From the NCBI GenBank assembly GCA_007116755.1, contig SKHU01000038.1, positions 1 to 9,961 on the forward strand: 9,961 nucleotides of DNA, given 5' to 3'. Positions within the stretch are counted from its first letter, which is position 1. Each line of letters starts with the position of its first letter. This DNA comes from Alphaproteobacteria bacterium. GTDB taxonomy: Bacteria; Pseudomonadota; Alphaproteobacteria; Micavibrionales; CSBR16-224. The translations under genes were made by a program, and so were the position numbers. The notes below the pieces were generated by a model. The model was not told where the DNA came from. It ran no database searches and saw nothing but the letters and a program-made list of their open reading frames with translations. This document shows positions 1 to 7,760 of this stretch, piece after piece.

Positions 1-35
1 GAAAATTCGGGAAGTTTCTGTCCAACACCAAGCAT
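1..35 (-). CDS. AhpC-type peroxiredoxin, N-terminal fragment (runs off left edge)
   Basis: Read on the minus strand, an ATG at 35-33 opens a frame MLGVGQKLPEF, with the partial next codon cut by the window edge. This resembles the opening of AhpC/TSA-family peroxiredoxins, which typically start M-hydrophobic-x-VG-x-x-LP-x-F. An AGGAG ribosome-binding site (reverse complement of 43-47) sits 7 nt before the ATG, which supports this start. The product would reduce H2O2 and organic hydroperoxides in the cytoplasm through a catalytic cysteine that lies outside the window. Divergence from oxyR across a palindromic operator fits an OxyR-controlled peroxidase. Only 11 residues are visible, so the assignment leans on context as much as on sequence; another AhpC/TSA paralogue such as a Prx6-type or Bcp enzyme is possible. 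Confidence 0.6.
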   Translation of the reverse strand, partial: MLGVGQKLPEF

Positions 36-84
36 AGTTTTTCTCCTTAGTTTTTGTTGTAAGCCGTTACAATTTCTAAAATCG

Positions 85-90
85 TTTATA
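85..90 (-). promoter_or_regulatory. Candidate -10 box of the peroxiredoxin gene
   Basis: The minus strand reads TATAAA here, one base off the sigma70 -10 consensus. The matching -35 zone (about 108-114) has no good hexamer and abuts the OxyR operator at 111-166. A poor -35 next to an upstream activator site is the usual layout of OxyR-activated promoters. The implied leader is about 40 nt. The call is based on pattern only. Confidence 0.35.
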
Positions 91-110
91 TTCCCAACCT
101 AGCACGGGAA

Positions 111-166
111 AGACGATAGTTAAAATTGATTGTTTGTATAAAATCGATAGATTTTAACTATCGTCT
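111..166. promoter_or_regulatory. Probable OxyR operator (16-bp perfect inverted repeat)
   Basis: The arms AGACGATAGTTAAAAT (111-126) and ATTTTAACTATCGTCT (151-166) are exact reverse complements around a 24-nt centre. Each arm carries a LysR-type element. The right one, ATAG-ATTTTAA-CTAT (147-161), matches the OxyR half-site ATAG-N7-CTAT fully, including the internal T and A. The left one (116-130) begins ATAG and has the internal T and A but ends TGAT. The site lies between the peroxiredoxin and oxyR starts and overlaps the -35 zone of both predicted promoters. That suits activation of the peroxidase and autoregulation of oxyR. The elements are 16 nt apart rather than the canonical 7 (see findings). 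Confidence 0.7.
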
Positions 167-176
167 GTATTATACT
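148..176 (+). promoter_or_regulatory. Candidate oxyR promoter
   Basis: TATACT at 171-176 is a good -10 hexamer (5 of 6). The position 17 nt upstream (148-153, TAGATT) is a weak -35 that lies inside the right OxyR element. OxyR bound there would probably occlude polymerase, as expected for a negatively autoregulated LysR-type gene. An alternative -10 is TATTAT at 168-173. The leader to the ATG at 218 would be about 35 nt. The ribosome-binding site is weak (GGAAAA, 205-210). Confidence 0.35.
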
Positions 177-217
177 GGTCTGGTAACATCGAAAATCATA
201 AGCCGGAAAAATTAACA

Positions 218-1129
218 ATGAATTTACGCGATCTTGAATATATCGTTGCTGTGGCCAAAACGCAGCATTTCGGCAAAGCTTCGCAATTGTGCAATGTCTC
301 ACAGCCGACGCTGAGCGCGCAGGTCAAAAAACTTGAGGATTATCTGGGTGTCAAAATTTTCGAACGCGACAACAAAAACGTGATGCTGACCGAATACGGC
401 CGCAGCATTGTTGCAAAAGCGCAGGAAATCGTCGATGCCGCCGAACGGCTGAAAGATACGGCACGCAATATGCAGGCTCCCGAACAGGGTCAATTGAAGC
501 TCGGCGCTTTTCCAACGCTTGCACCCTTCATTTTTCCGCTTGCCGTTCCTGTGCTGCGGCAAAGCTTCCCCAAAATGCAGATTTTTTTGACAGAGGAAAA
601 AACCGAAAACCTGATTGCGCAGTTAAAAGACGGGCGGCTGGATACGGCTTTGCTGGCTCTGCCTGCGGAGGAAGATGTTTTTGAATATGAAATTCTGTTT
701 GAAGAGCCGTTTTATCTGGCGCTGCCTCCGTCCCATCCGCTGACACAGATGGAAGCCGTTCCCTTGCAAATGCTGGCAGAGGAAGACTTGCTGCTGCTGG
801 AGGATGGCCACTGCCTGTCCGGACAGACGATGGAAGTCTGTTCATGGGTCGGCGCACAAAAATTCAACACATTCCGCGCCACCAGTATCGAGACGCTACG
901 CCAGATGGTCGCAGCGGGGCTGGGCGTAACACTGGTGCCGGAACTGGCCGTTCCCCGGCAGGAGCAAAACGACATTATTTACCGCCCCTTGATCAATACG
1001 CCGCCGCCCAGCCGGAGTATCGGGCTTTTCTGGAGAAAAACCAGCCCGTTTAAAACACTCTACCGGGATATTGCACGACAAATCGGTACGGCGGCCGGAA
1101 ACAGAAAAACACAGAAAACTCTTTCCTGA
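218..1129 (+). CDS. oxyR: OxyR, LysR-family hydrogen-peroxide sensor and regulator
   Basis: This 303-residue protein (E. coli OxyR has 305) is recognisable as OxyR over its full length. Residues 1-60 form the LysR winged helix-turn-helix (opening MNLRDLEY, with the recognition-helix motif SQPTLSAQVKKLE at 28-40). Residues about 90-295 form the periplasmic-binding-protein-like sensor domain. The hallmark LEDGHCL places the peroxidatic cysteine at residue 199, with the resolving cysteine at 208, the same numbers as in E. coli. Thr100 and His198 of the peroxide pocket are also present, so a working disulfide switch is expected. The cytoplasmic protein binds as a tetramer and, when oxidised, activates peroxide-defence genes, here most likely the divergent peroxiredoxin. 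The start at 218 gives the canonical OxyR N terminus. The next gene follows after 45 nt with no terminator between them. Confidence 0.95.
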   Translation: MNLRDLEYIVAVAKTQHFGKASQLCNVSQPTLSAQVKKLEDYLGVKIFERDNKNVMLTEYGRSIVAKAQEIVDAAERLKDTARNMQAPEQGQLKLGAFPTLAPFIFPLAVPVLRQSFPKMQIFLTEEKTENLIAQLKDGRLDTALLALPAEEDVFEYEILFEEPFYLALPPSHPLTQMEAVPLQMLAEEDLLLLEDGHCLSGQTMEVCSWVGAQKFNTFRATSIETLRQMVAAGLGVTLVPELAVPRQEQNDIIYRPLINTPPPSRSIGLFWRKTSPFKTLYRDIARQIGTAAGNRKTQKTLS

Positions 1130-1174
1130 AACGCATGGTAGCGCCATAATGGAAAGAATTGAAACAAAATATAA

Positions 1175-4100
1175 ATGCGCGGATTGCGCAATGTTTTCTT
1201 TATGAATCAGGAACACACAGACAAAACCGACCCGCCCGTCTCCGAAGAAAAACGGACGAAATCTCTGCGTGCCCGTCCGCCCAAAACAGAAAAGAAAAAG
1301 GCCGAAACAGACGCTCCGGAAAAACAGAAACCCGGTGTTTTCTGGCGTTTCTCCGCCTTTTGCGGGCACTGTCTGCGCGAAACGCTGGTCATTGCCGTCA
1401 CAGTAATTGTTTTTGCTTTGGCCTTTGTCAACTGGAAGCTGGCGCAAGGGCCTGTCCCGCTTGACTTTGCCGCACCGCATCTGGAAAAAGCCTTTCAGGA
1501 TAATTTTCCCGACATGCGCATTGAAATCGGCAGCACAGCGCTGGTATGGACACCGCGTGATGCCTCGATCGTGCTGCATATCCGCGACCTGCATCTTTAC
1601 GAAAGCGACCCCGAACCGGCCTTTATCCTGAAGGAAAGCGCCGTTGAAATCTCCAAACGCGACTTGTTGCTGGGGCAACTGAAAATCAAAACACTGATGC
1701 TGGAAGGGCTGGCCTTGCGCGTCACCCGCACGGAAGACGGCGCATTCAGCCTCAGCTTCCGCCCGAAAGAGGCCGGCGAAGCGGAAGATTATACCTATAC
1801 CGCTTATACGGAGGCCGCGCAGGATGAGACCGATACCCCGCCGCGCTTTGATCCGCGCAAAATCGTTGCCTTCGACAAGCTGAAAACCGTCAGTCTGAAA
1901 AATACCGATATTTCTTTCCATGACGCAACAAGCGGTACGTCATGGCAGGGCTCTGCCGTCGATCTGTTTCTGGTGCGCGGTCAGGGCGTTCTGACCGGCA
2001 GTCTGCGCGCCGACATTACGCTGGACAGCGAGCAGGAGAGAGAGAGCACCGCCTCCGCAGCCTTTACAAACACAGAGTTGAACTTTTACTACAGCCTTGC
2101 CGAGAATCAGTTGCGCATTACAGTGTTTTTTGAGGGGGTCAATCCCCGCGCCGCTGCACCGCATTTTCCGGACATCCCCGCCCTTTCCGCTCTGAATGCG
2201 GATTTACGGGGAAAAATAGATCTTTATTTTGATGACAGCCTGGAGCCTGATGCCGCATTGGTGGAAATCCGCAGCGCATATGCGGAATTGATCACCGAAA
2301 ACATTTACGATAATCCCAAAGAACTCCGCGATATAAAAGGCGTGTTTCATTACGATGCCCCAAACGGAAAAATTGATGTCCGCCAGTTGGAATTCTCCTT
2401 TTCCGAAGAGGCGCGGGGAAGTTTGAACGGCCAGATATCCTTTTCCGAAGATACCGAAACAGAGAGCGGTTTTTACATCAACGCCCTGCTGGAAAACCTT
2501 GCCGTCGATGTTCTGAAAGATTACTGGCCGTCCGCACTGGAGCCGGATGCCTATGAATGGGTCACGCAGCATCTGTCGCGCGGTACGGCCGACCATGCGG
2601 AATTGCGACTGTCGGGAGAGTTGCGCTCCGGCGAAAACGGCGGCATCCCCCTTGCCGCAATTGACAGTGTCGCGGGAGAGATCACATTCAGCGGCATCAC
2701 CGTCGATTACCTACCGGACCTCTCCGTCATCCGCAATGTCCGCGGGCGTGCAGCTTTTACACAAGATGAATTCATTATCCATACCGAAGGCGGCATGCTG
2801 CGTGATCTGCCGGTCAAAAACGCCGTCATCCGCATCAGCGATATAACCGGAAAACCGAATATTCGCATCGAAGCCGGATTGTCGGGTCCCGTCGGTACGG
2901 CCTTGACGGTTCTGGGACAAAAGCCGCTGGAATTCACGCAAATGTTCAATTTCGATACGGAAAAAACCGGCGGTCGCGCCAATATCGACATGGTTCTGTC
3001 CTTTCCGCTCAAGCCGGGACTGGGTTTCGGCGATGTGGAACTGAGCGCCAATGCACAGCTTGAGGATGTTCATATTCCCGGATTTCTGGATGATTACGAC
3101 CTGACACAGGGCGTGTTCACACTATCCGTTGACAGCCGTGCAATGGCTTTGGAGGGCAACGGCATTCTCGGCGAAGCGCCGGTACGCTTCACATGGGACA
3201 ATAATTTCAAAGATACGGGAAATGCGCAGCACCGTATTTCGGGGCATATCGGGCTGACTGCACCGATGCTGCGCCACTATTTCGACCTGCCCCCCGAACA
3301 TCTGGAAATGTTTTTCCCCGAACTGCCGACGGAATTTACCTATACGCGCATGCACGGCACAGAAAACAGCACCGTAACACTGGCCGCGAATGTCACGGCT
3401 GCGGAAATCGCCATTCCCGCACTGCGCTATACAAAATCGCGCGAAAAATCCGGAACAGTCGGCATGTTTGTCCATTTAAACCGGCACAGACAGCCGGAAC
3501 GCATAACCGGACTGACCGTCGACCTGCCCGGATTGCGTGTTGAAGGTGAAATTTCCCTGTCGCGCAAAAATGACGGCTCGGCCGCAATTTCCTCCGCCGA
3601 TATCCGTAATTTTCAAATGGGAGACACGCAGTTTTCCGCTGAAATCCGGCAGGCTGACAGCGAGCTCCCGCGCATCCGGATCAAAGGCCCCTACATCAAT
3701 GCCGCTGCTTTTCTTCCCGATGAAAAAGACAAAGATAAAACCGGACAGCCGAAAACCGGGCGCCCGTATGAAATGCGGATTGATGCCGCCCGCCTCTCTC
3801 TTACCTCCGACAAACATATCGACGAAATCAAACTTTTCCTGCGCAAGAACAAAAACGGTATAACCGACCAGCTTGAAATCGACGGTATTGCCGGAGAAGG
3901 CGAAATCCATTACCGGTTTTTCCCGCAGGACGGCGGTTACGGTATGCGTTTTGAGGCTGACAATGCCGGCGCGGCGCTCTCTGCGCTGGGCATTATGCAT
4001 TCCATTCGCGGCGGCCGCCTTGTCATTCGCGGTGTCCCCGTACAGGGCGGCGGCAAATACGATATTCACGGCCGCGCAGAGCTGAGCAATTTTGCCGTTG

Positions 4101-4552
4101 TCGATATGCCGGTTCTGGCGCGGCTACTGAACGCCTTTTCCCCGGGCGGGCTGCAGGATCTGATGACGGGCGACGGCATGAATTTTTCACGCATGCGCGC
4201 CGATTTTACATGGATCAAACAATTTGCGGGAGACGGTCACACACAGATATCCGAAGTTGTCACCGTCAAAAACGGCCGGACATCCGGCGCTTCGCTCGGC
4301 CTGACATTCGAAGGCGATATCGACCGTACCAATGACATGCTCAATATCAGCGGAACAATCGTTCCGGCCGCAATTCTGAACAAAATCGTCGGCGGAATTC
4401 CTGTGATCGGTACGCTTCTGACCGGCGGATCCGGCAGCGTTTTTGCCGCCACCTATACAATTCGCGGCCCGAAAGACCGGGTCGAAGTGATGGTCAACCC
4501 GCTGGCCACGCTTGCGCCGGGTATATTGCGCATGATGCTGTTTGAAGATTGA
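1175..4552 (+). CDS. AsmA/YhdP-like (DUF3971) inner-membrane-anchored periplasmic protein
   Basis: The 1125-residue protein has a Lys/Arg-rich cytoplasmic tail (1-60), one membrane helix at about 69-88 and a very large beta-rich periplasmic body. The C-terminal third has AsmA-like features: a stretch around 961-990 (K961, then VDMPVLARLLNAFSPGGL) and a closing segment at 1073-1125 with the GIPVIGTLLTGG pattern, a TYTIRGP strand and VNPLATLAPG just before the end. This is typical of the YhdP/AsmA_2 group. Relatives such as YhdP and TamB are thought to form hydrophobic-groove bridges that carry phospholipids between inner and outer membranes. That role is inferred from the family; the lipid and direction cannot be read here. 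The start is uncertain: ATG 1202 (residue 10) is an alternative, and neither has a convincing ribosome-binding site. The gene may be read through from oxyR. Confidence 0.85.
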   Translation: MRGLRNVFFMNQEHTDKTDPPVSEEKRTKSLRARPPKTEKKKAETDAPEKQKPGVFWRFSAFCGHCLRETLVIAVTVIVFALAFVNWKLAQGPVPLDFAAPHLEKAFQDNFPDMRIEIGSTALVWTPRDASIVLHIRDLHLYESDPEPAFILKESAVEISKRDLLLGQLKIKTLMLEGLALRVTRTEDGAFSLSFRPKEAGEAEDYTYTAYTEAAQDETDTPPRFDPRKIVAFDKLKTVSLKNTDISFHDATSGTSWQGSAVDLFLVRGQGVLTGSLRADITLDSEQERESTASAAFTNTELNFYYSLAENQLRITVFFEGVNPRAAAPHFPDIPALSALNADLRGKIDLYFDDSLEPDAALVEIRSAYAELITENIYDNPKELRDIKGVFHYDAPNGKIDVRQLEFSFSEEARGSLNGQISFSEDTETESGFYINALLENLAVDVLKDYWPSALEPDAYEWVTQHLSRGTADHAELRLSGELRSGENGGIPLAAIDSVAGEITFSGITVDYLPDLSVIRNVRGRAAFTQDEFIIHTEGGMLRDLPVKNAVIRISDITGKPNIRIEAGLSGPVGTALTVLGQKPLEFTQMFNFDTEKTGGRANIDMVLSFPLKPGLGFGDVELSANAQLEDVHIPGFLDDYDLTQGVFTLSVDSRAMALEGNGILGEAPVRFTWDNNFKDTGNAQHRISGHIGLTAPMLRHYFDLPPEHLEMFFPELPTEFTYTRMHGTENSTVTLAANVTAAEIAIPALRYTKSREKSGTVGMFVHLNRHRQPERITGLTVDLPGLRVEGEISLSRKNDGSAAISSADIRNFQMGDTQFSAEIRQADSELPRIRIKGPYINAAAFLPDEKDKDKTGQPKTGRPYEMRIDAARLSLTSDKHIDEIKLFLRKNKNGITDQLEIDGIAGEGEIHYRFFPQDGGYGMRFEADNAGAALSALGIMHSIRGGRLVIRGVPVQGGGKYDIHGRAELSNFAVVDMPVLARLLNAFSPGGLQDLMTGDGMNFSRMRADFTWIKQFAGDGHTQISEVVTVKNGRTSGASLGLTFEGDIDRTNDMLNISGTIVPAAILNKIVGGIPVIGTLLTGGSGSVFAATYTIRGPKDRVEVMVNPLATLAPGILRMMLFED

Positions 4553-4773
4553 TACGCAGACCTCCTGCCCCAATCCATACAATTTTAGACAAATTACCGT
4601 TAAATTTTTCAATATCTTAATCTGTTTTGTATATTATGGAAATATGGGGCGATGTGTGCTCCATGCTCGGCTTTGCACGAATCGCAAATAACAAATAATG
4701 ATTATGCGGACACCGCAAAAAAGCCGAAAACAGCAAAACAGCCGATAAAAAAAATTGAGCGGGTGATTCCAAA
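4553..4773. other. Intergenic region upstream of the exoprotein gene
   Basis: This 221-nt stretch is AT-rich. No terminator with a U-tract is visible after the AsmA-like gene. A weak promoter-like pair is TTCAAT (4608-4613) and TATTAT (4632-4637). A small hairpin, TGCGG-ACA-CCGCA (4705-4717), lies in the presumed leader and is followed by an A-rich tract. The exoprotein ATG is preceded by a weak GAGCGGG (4757-4763) as the only Shine-Dalgarno candidate. I see no gene here; the short frame beginning at 4652 is a shadow of the exoprotein. Confidence 0.3.
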
Positions 4774-7671
4774 ATGCGGCACCAAGGGGAACAAAAAAGA
4801 TTTTTGCGCGGATTGCGGACAAATGTTTCGCGTCTGGCCGTTGCAGGGATTTTTTCTCTCGCGCTCAGCGGCTTTGCCGTTTCGGCAACCGCACAGAATG
4901 TCGGAAATCTGGACACGCCGACAGGCGGAACGGTTGTCGGCGGCAGCGCAACCATTGACAGCCCCGCTGCGGGGCAACTGCATATCCATCAAAACTCAAA
5001 CCGCGCCGTCATCGAATGGAACAGTTTTAATATCGGGGAAGATGCCACCACGGAGTTTTTCCAGCCCGGAACAGATTCTCTGGCTGTGAACCGCGTGACC
5101 GGAGGCGGTGCCGACCCGACGCAAATCCTCGGCACACTCAAATCCAACGGACAGGTGATGGTTCTGGATCCGAACGGCGTTTTTGTCGGAACCGGCGCGA
5201 TCATTGATGTCGGCGGCATCATCGCCTCGACAGGGGATGTTTCTACTGCGGATGTCATGAGCGGGAGCAATACGCTGACGCTAAGCGGTGTCGGCACGGA
5301 TGGAAGCGTCGTCAATAACGGCACAATCACCGCCAAAGAAGGCGGGCTGGTTGCGCTGGTCGCGCCGTATGCTGTTAATAACGGCGTGATACAGGCGCGC
5401 CTTGGCCGCGTGGAAATGGCGGCAGGCGATCAGGTCACAATCGATCTGTTCGGCGATAATCTTGTCGAGATTGCCGTCAACGGCGATCTGGAACAAGCGC
5501 TTCTTGAAAACAGCGGGCGGATCGAAGCCGATGGCGGCCGCGTTGCCATGACCGTCCGCACGGCCGGCAATGTCATGGACAGCGCCATCAATATGAGCGG
5601 TGTTGTGCAAGCGCAAAGCGTCGGCATGAAAAACGGCCGGATTGTTCTGTCAGGAGGTAGCGAAAGCCGGATTACAGTCGGCGGCAGCCTTGATGCCTCC
5701 GGCAAGGGCAGCGGTACTCAGGGCGGAAGCGTCACTATCGATGCGGGAGAGATTATGCTGCAAAGCAGTGCGCATATTGATGCGTCCGGCGATACGGGCG
5801 GCGGAACAGTGCTGATCGGCGGAGATGTGCTGGGTCCCGGTGAAACCATGACCGGCGCAGACACGCTTGTCATGCAAGACGGCGCAACAATTCACGCCGA
5901 TGCCGTCACAAGCGGCGACGGCGGCACGGTCGTTCTCTGGGCGCATGATTACACGGAATTTTCCGGATATGCCAGCGCACGCGGCGGCAGTGAAAGCGGC
6001 AATGGCGGCTTTATCGAAGTTTCGGGACGCAAAGCCCTGCTGTTTGACGGGCTGGGCGATACCCGCGCGGAAAACGGCGAGATGGGCGTTTTGCTGATCG
6101 ACCCCGAAATCATCCACATTTATAACGGTGCCAACGTCACCGAAGACGGTATCAATTTCCTTGATGCCCGCGTTATTGCCCTGCAGTTGCGGTTTTCCTT
6201 CCTGCGCCTGATGGCGGATATTGAAATCAGCGTCATTGACGATATTGACGTGTCCGTCCATTCTTCCGTGCCCACAACAGGGAATCTGACCCTGAATGCG
6301 CCGACGGTGAATATCTATCACAATATCACGATGGGCTCGGGGCTGTTTGGCGTTGAGGCGGAAACGCTCAATCTCGGCGGCAGAATTTTTGATCCCGACG
6401 GCAGTTTGCGGGGCACATCCGGATTCAACTCGCTCACCATTTCCCCGACTTTGGTGAATGTTCTCGGCGATACCGCCAGCATCCAACAGGGATTTGACAT
6501 GACGGGACCGGCTCCGGTGGTTGTGAATGTCGCCTCCGGCTTCTATGAGGAAAATCTGACCGTCCATAAATCCGCAACGCTGAACGGCATTGACACGCCG
6601 ACACTCGCCGGAGACGGAAACGGCGGCGCCGTCTTCACCGTCAATGCTGATGACGTGACCGTCACCGGTTTCTATTTTAACGGCATCGGCAGCGATTACG
6701 GCGTTTTCTCGGACGGGTACAATAATCTTTCCGTCAGCGGTAACAGTTTTTCCGCCATGGACGGCCATGCGGTTTATGTCAGTAACGGTGAGAACATCAC
6801 GGTTTCAGGCAACAGCTTTACCGATACGGGCGGCAGTGCGATTTTGCTGAGCGGTATTTCCGGCGGCATCATTGATGAAAACAGCATTCTTGCCGACGGC
6901 AGCGGTACATTCGGCACAGGCGCGGATGCCATCACAATCACAAACAGTGACAATATCTCTGTCACCGGAAATCTGATTTACGGCACCGGAGGCGGCACAG
7001 GCAGTCTGGGCAGCGGCATCGTGTTTGACAACAACACAAATTCGGTCATTGACGGCAATATCATCACCGGCGACGGCAGCGGCAGTTACGGCGCAGCCGA
7101 AGACGGAATCCGCGTCACGAACAGCGATGGCATCAGCATTACCGACAACCATGTCATGGATGAAAACGGCGGTACGGGCGCAGGCGGCACACCGTTTGTC
7201 ATCACAGACAGCACAAATATCGTCTTTGAGAACAACACCCCTGACTTCCCGCCCGATGACGGCGAAGACGATCAGGGAGGAGGAAACGGCGGGAATGGAA
7301 ACGGTCAGGGCGGAAAACCCGATAAACCGGGCGTCCACAACCCTGACCACCCGAATCATAACCATGTCAAATCCGTTCTTTTGAAAGTCGGCAAACTGAT
7401 TGAGGATATTCTGGCGATCATTCAAAACAGCAACGCAGGCGGAAACGGAAACAATGGCGGAAATAACGGCAATGCGGGAGGCGTTCACAACCCCGACCAC
7501 CATAAACACGATCATGTACAGACCGTCAAACAGCAGATTGCGCAGCCGCTGGCCGCCATCATCAGCCATATTCACAATATCGCCGCCTCAATCAAAGGGC
7601 TGACGGTTAAAGCGGAAAAAACCGGGCATAGTCTCGAAGACAGAATCCGGCAGGGCAGGAATGACGATTAG
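4774..7671 (+). CDS. FHA-type two-partner-secretion exoprotein with beta-helix and His-rich tail
   Basis: This 965-residue protein has a Sec signal peptide: a basic n-region to residue 20, a hydrophobic core at 21-38 and an ATA|Q cleavage site at 40/41. Residues about 41-160 are a TPS (haemagglutination-activity) domain, with NRVTGG at 106-111 and DPNGVFVG at 132-139, a variant of the NPNGI/NPNG signature. Glycine-rich beta-helix follows, including GGFIEVSG (411-418) and LLIDPE (440-445), landmarks of large haemagglutinin-like exoproteins. Residues 650-825 are PbH1/NosD-like coils, 826-852 a Gly/Asn/Asp linker, and 854-953 two His-rich repeats. Such proteins cross the outer membrane through a TpsB/Omp85 partner and act as surface or released adhesins; no partner is encoded in this window. 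Adhesion is the likely role but is inferred from the family. A bidirectional terminator follows 32 nt after the stop. Confidence 0.85.
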   Translation: MRHQGEQKRFLRGLRTNVSRLAVAGIFSLALSGFAVSATAQNVGNLDTPTGGTVVGGSATIDSPAAGQLHIHQNSNRAVIEWNSFNIGEDATTEFFQPGTDSLAVNRVTGGGADPTQILGTLKSNGQVMVLDPNGVFVGTGAIIDVGGIIASTGDVSTADVMSGSNTLTLSGVGTDGSVVNNGTITAKEGGLVALVAPYAVNNGVIQARLGRVEMAAGDQVTIDLFGDNLVEIAVNGDLEQALLENSGRIEADGGRVAMTVRTAGNVMDSAINMSGVVQAQSVGMKNGRIVLSGGSESRITVGGSLDASGKGSGTQGGSVTIDAGEIMLQSSAHIDASGDTGGGTVLIGGDVLGPGETMTGADTLVMQDGATIHADAVTSGDGGTVVLWAHDYTEFSGYASARGGSESGNGGFIEVSGRKALLFDGLGDTRAENGEMGVLLIDPEIIHIYNGANVTEDGINFLDARVIALQLRFSFLRLMADIEISVIDDIDVSVHSSVPTTGNLTLNAPTVNIYHNITMGSGLFGVEAETLNLGGRIFDPDGSLRGTSGFNSLTISPTLVNVLGDTASIQQGFDMTGPAPVVVNVASGFYEENLTVHKSATLNGIDTPTLAGDGNGGAVFTVNADDVTVTGFYFNGIGSDYGVFSDGYNNLSVSGNSFSAMDGHAVYVSNGENITVSGNSFTDTGGSAILLSGISGGIIDENSILADGSGTFGTGADAITITNSDNISVTGNLIYGTGGGTGSLGSGIVFDNNTNSVIDGNIITGDGSGSYGAAEDGIRVTNSDGISITDNHVMDENGGTGAGGTPFVITDSTNIVFENNTPDFPPDDGEDDQGGGNGGNGNGQGGKPDKPGVHNPDHPNHNHVKSVLLKVGKLIEDILAIIQNSNAGGNGNNGGNNGNAGGVHNPDHHKHDHVQTVKQQIAQPLAAIISHIHNIAASIKGLTVKAEKTGHSLEDRIRQGRNDD
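6721..7248 (+). repeat. Array of seven parallel beta-helix coils within the exoprotein
   Basis: Residues 650-825 hold seven coils with the pattern (D/T/N)NISV(S/T)GN followed by a loop and an (A/G)(I/V)xI(T/S)(N/D) strand. Coils begin near residues 650, 673, 698, 727, 756, 786 and 815. The first spacings are about 23-25 residues and the later ones 29-30. The extra length comes from Gly/Ser-rich insertions such as DGSGTFGTG and GDGSGSYG. This is the PbH1/NosD type of right-handed beta-helix seen in pectate-lyase-like folds. No catalytic lyase residues are evident, so a structural or binding role is more likely. Confidence 0.7.
7333..7632 (+). repeat. Two 50-residue His-rich repeats at the exoprotein C terminus
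   Basis: Unit 1 (residues 854-903) opens VHNPDHPNHNHV and unit 2 (904-953) opens VHNPDHHKHDHV, exactly 50 residues apart. After each His cluster comes an amphipathic, probably helical stretch of about 25 residues. Unit 1 then ends in a Gly/Asn linker; unit 2 is followed by a charged end rich in Lys, Arg and Asp. The two DNA copies differ at many third positions, so the duplication is not recent or has been kept by selection on the protein. The function is unknown; metal binding is suggested by the histidines and aspartates only. Confidence 0.75.
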
Positions 7672-7703
7672 CACGGCAAATAAATAAAATTTAAAGACAG
7701 CAC

Positions 7704-7740
7704 AAAAAAAGGCCGCAGTTTTAAAATCTGCGGCCTTTTC
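7704..7740. terminator. Bidirectional intrinsic terminator
   Basis: GGCCGCAG (7711-7718) and CTGCGGCC (7728-7735) form a perfect 8-bp stem with a 9-nt AT loop. The stem is preceded by seven A (7704-7710) and followed by TTTTC (7736-7740). On the plus strand it ends the exoprotein transcript. On the minus strand the A run becomes seven U, an even stronger terminator for the BI-1 gene, whose stop lies at 7761. The convergent arrangement explains the shared element. Confidence 0.9.
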
Positions 7741-7760
7741 CTTGAATATGCAGGCTACGG

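Noticed and set aside
1135..1147. ATGG-TAGCG-CCAT as a possible terminator after oxyR
   Set aside because: The stem is only 4 bp and no U-run follows, so it is too weak to terminate transcription.
896..1921. A 341-codon minus-strand open frame across the end of oxyR and the start of the AsmA-like gene
   Set aside because: It is antisense to two well-supported genes and spans their intergenic gap. It has no recognisable domain, and its composition is that of reverse-frame translation.
4652..5089. A plus-strand frame starting upstream of the exoprotein, with cysteines in a CGTKGNKKDFCADC stretch that looks like a zinc finger
   Set aside because: Most of it overlaps the exoprotein signal peptide and TPS domain in another frame. 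It has no ribosome-binding site and the cysteine spacing is probably chance.
5650..6768. A 372-codon minus-strand open frame inside the exoprotein gene
   Set aside because: It is antisense to a gene with a clear signal peptide and domain order. Long antisense frames are common opposite Gly/Asp/Ala-rich repeat genes.
6805..7575. A 256-codon minus-strand open frame rich in Val/Ala/Asp
   Set aside because: It is the mirror of the beta-helix coil repeats and has no membrane or catalytic pattern of its own.
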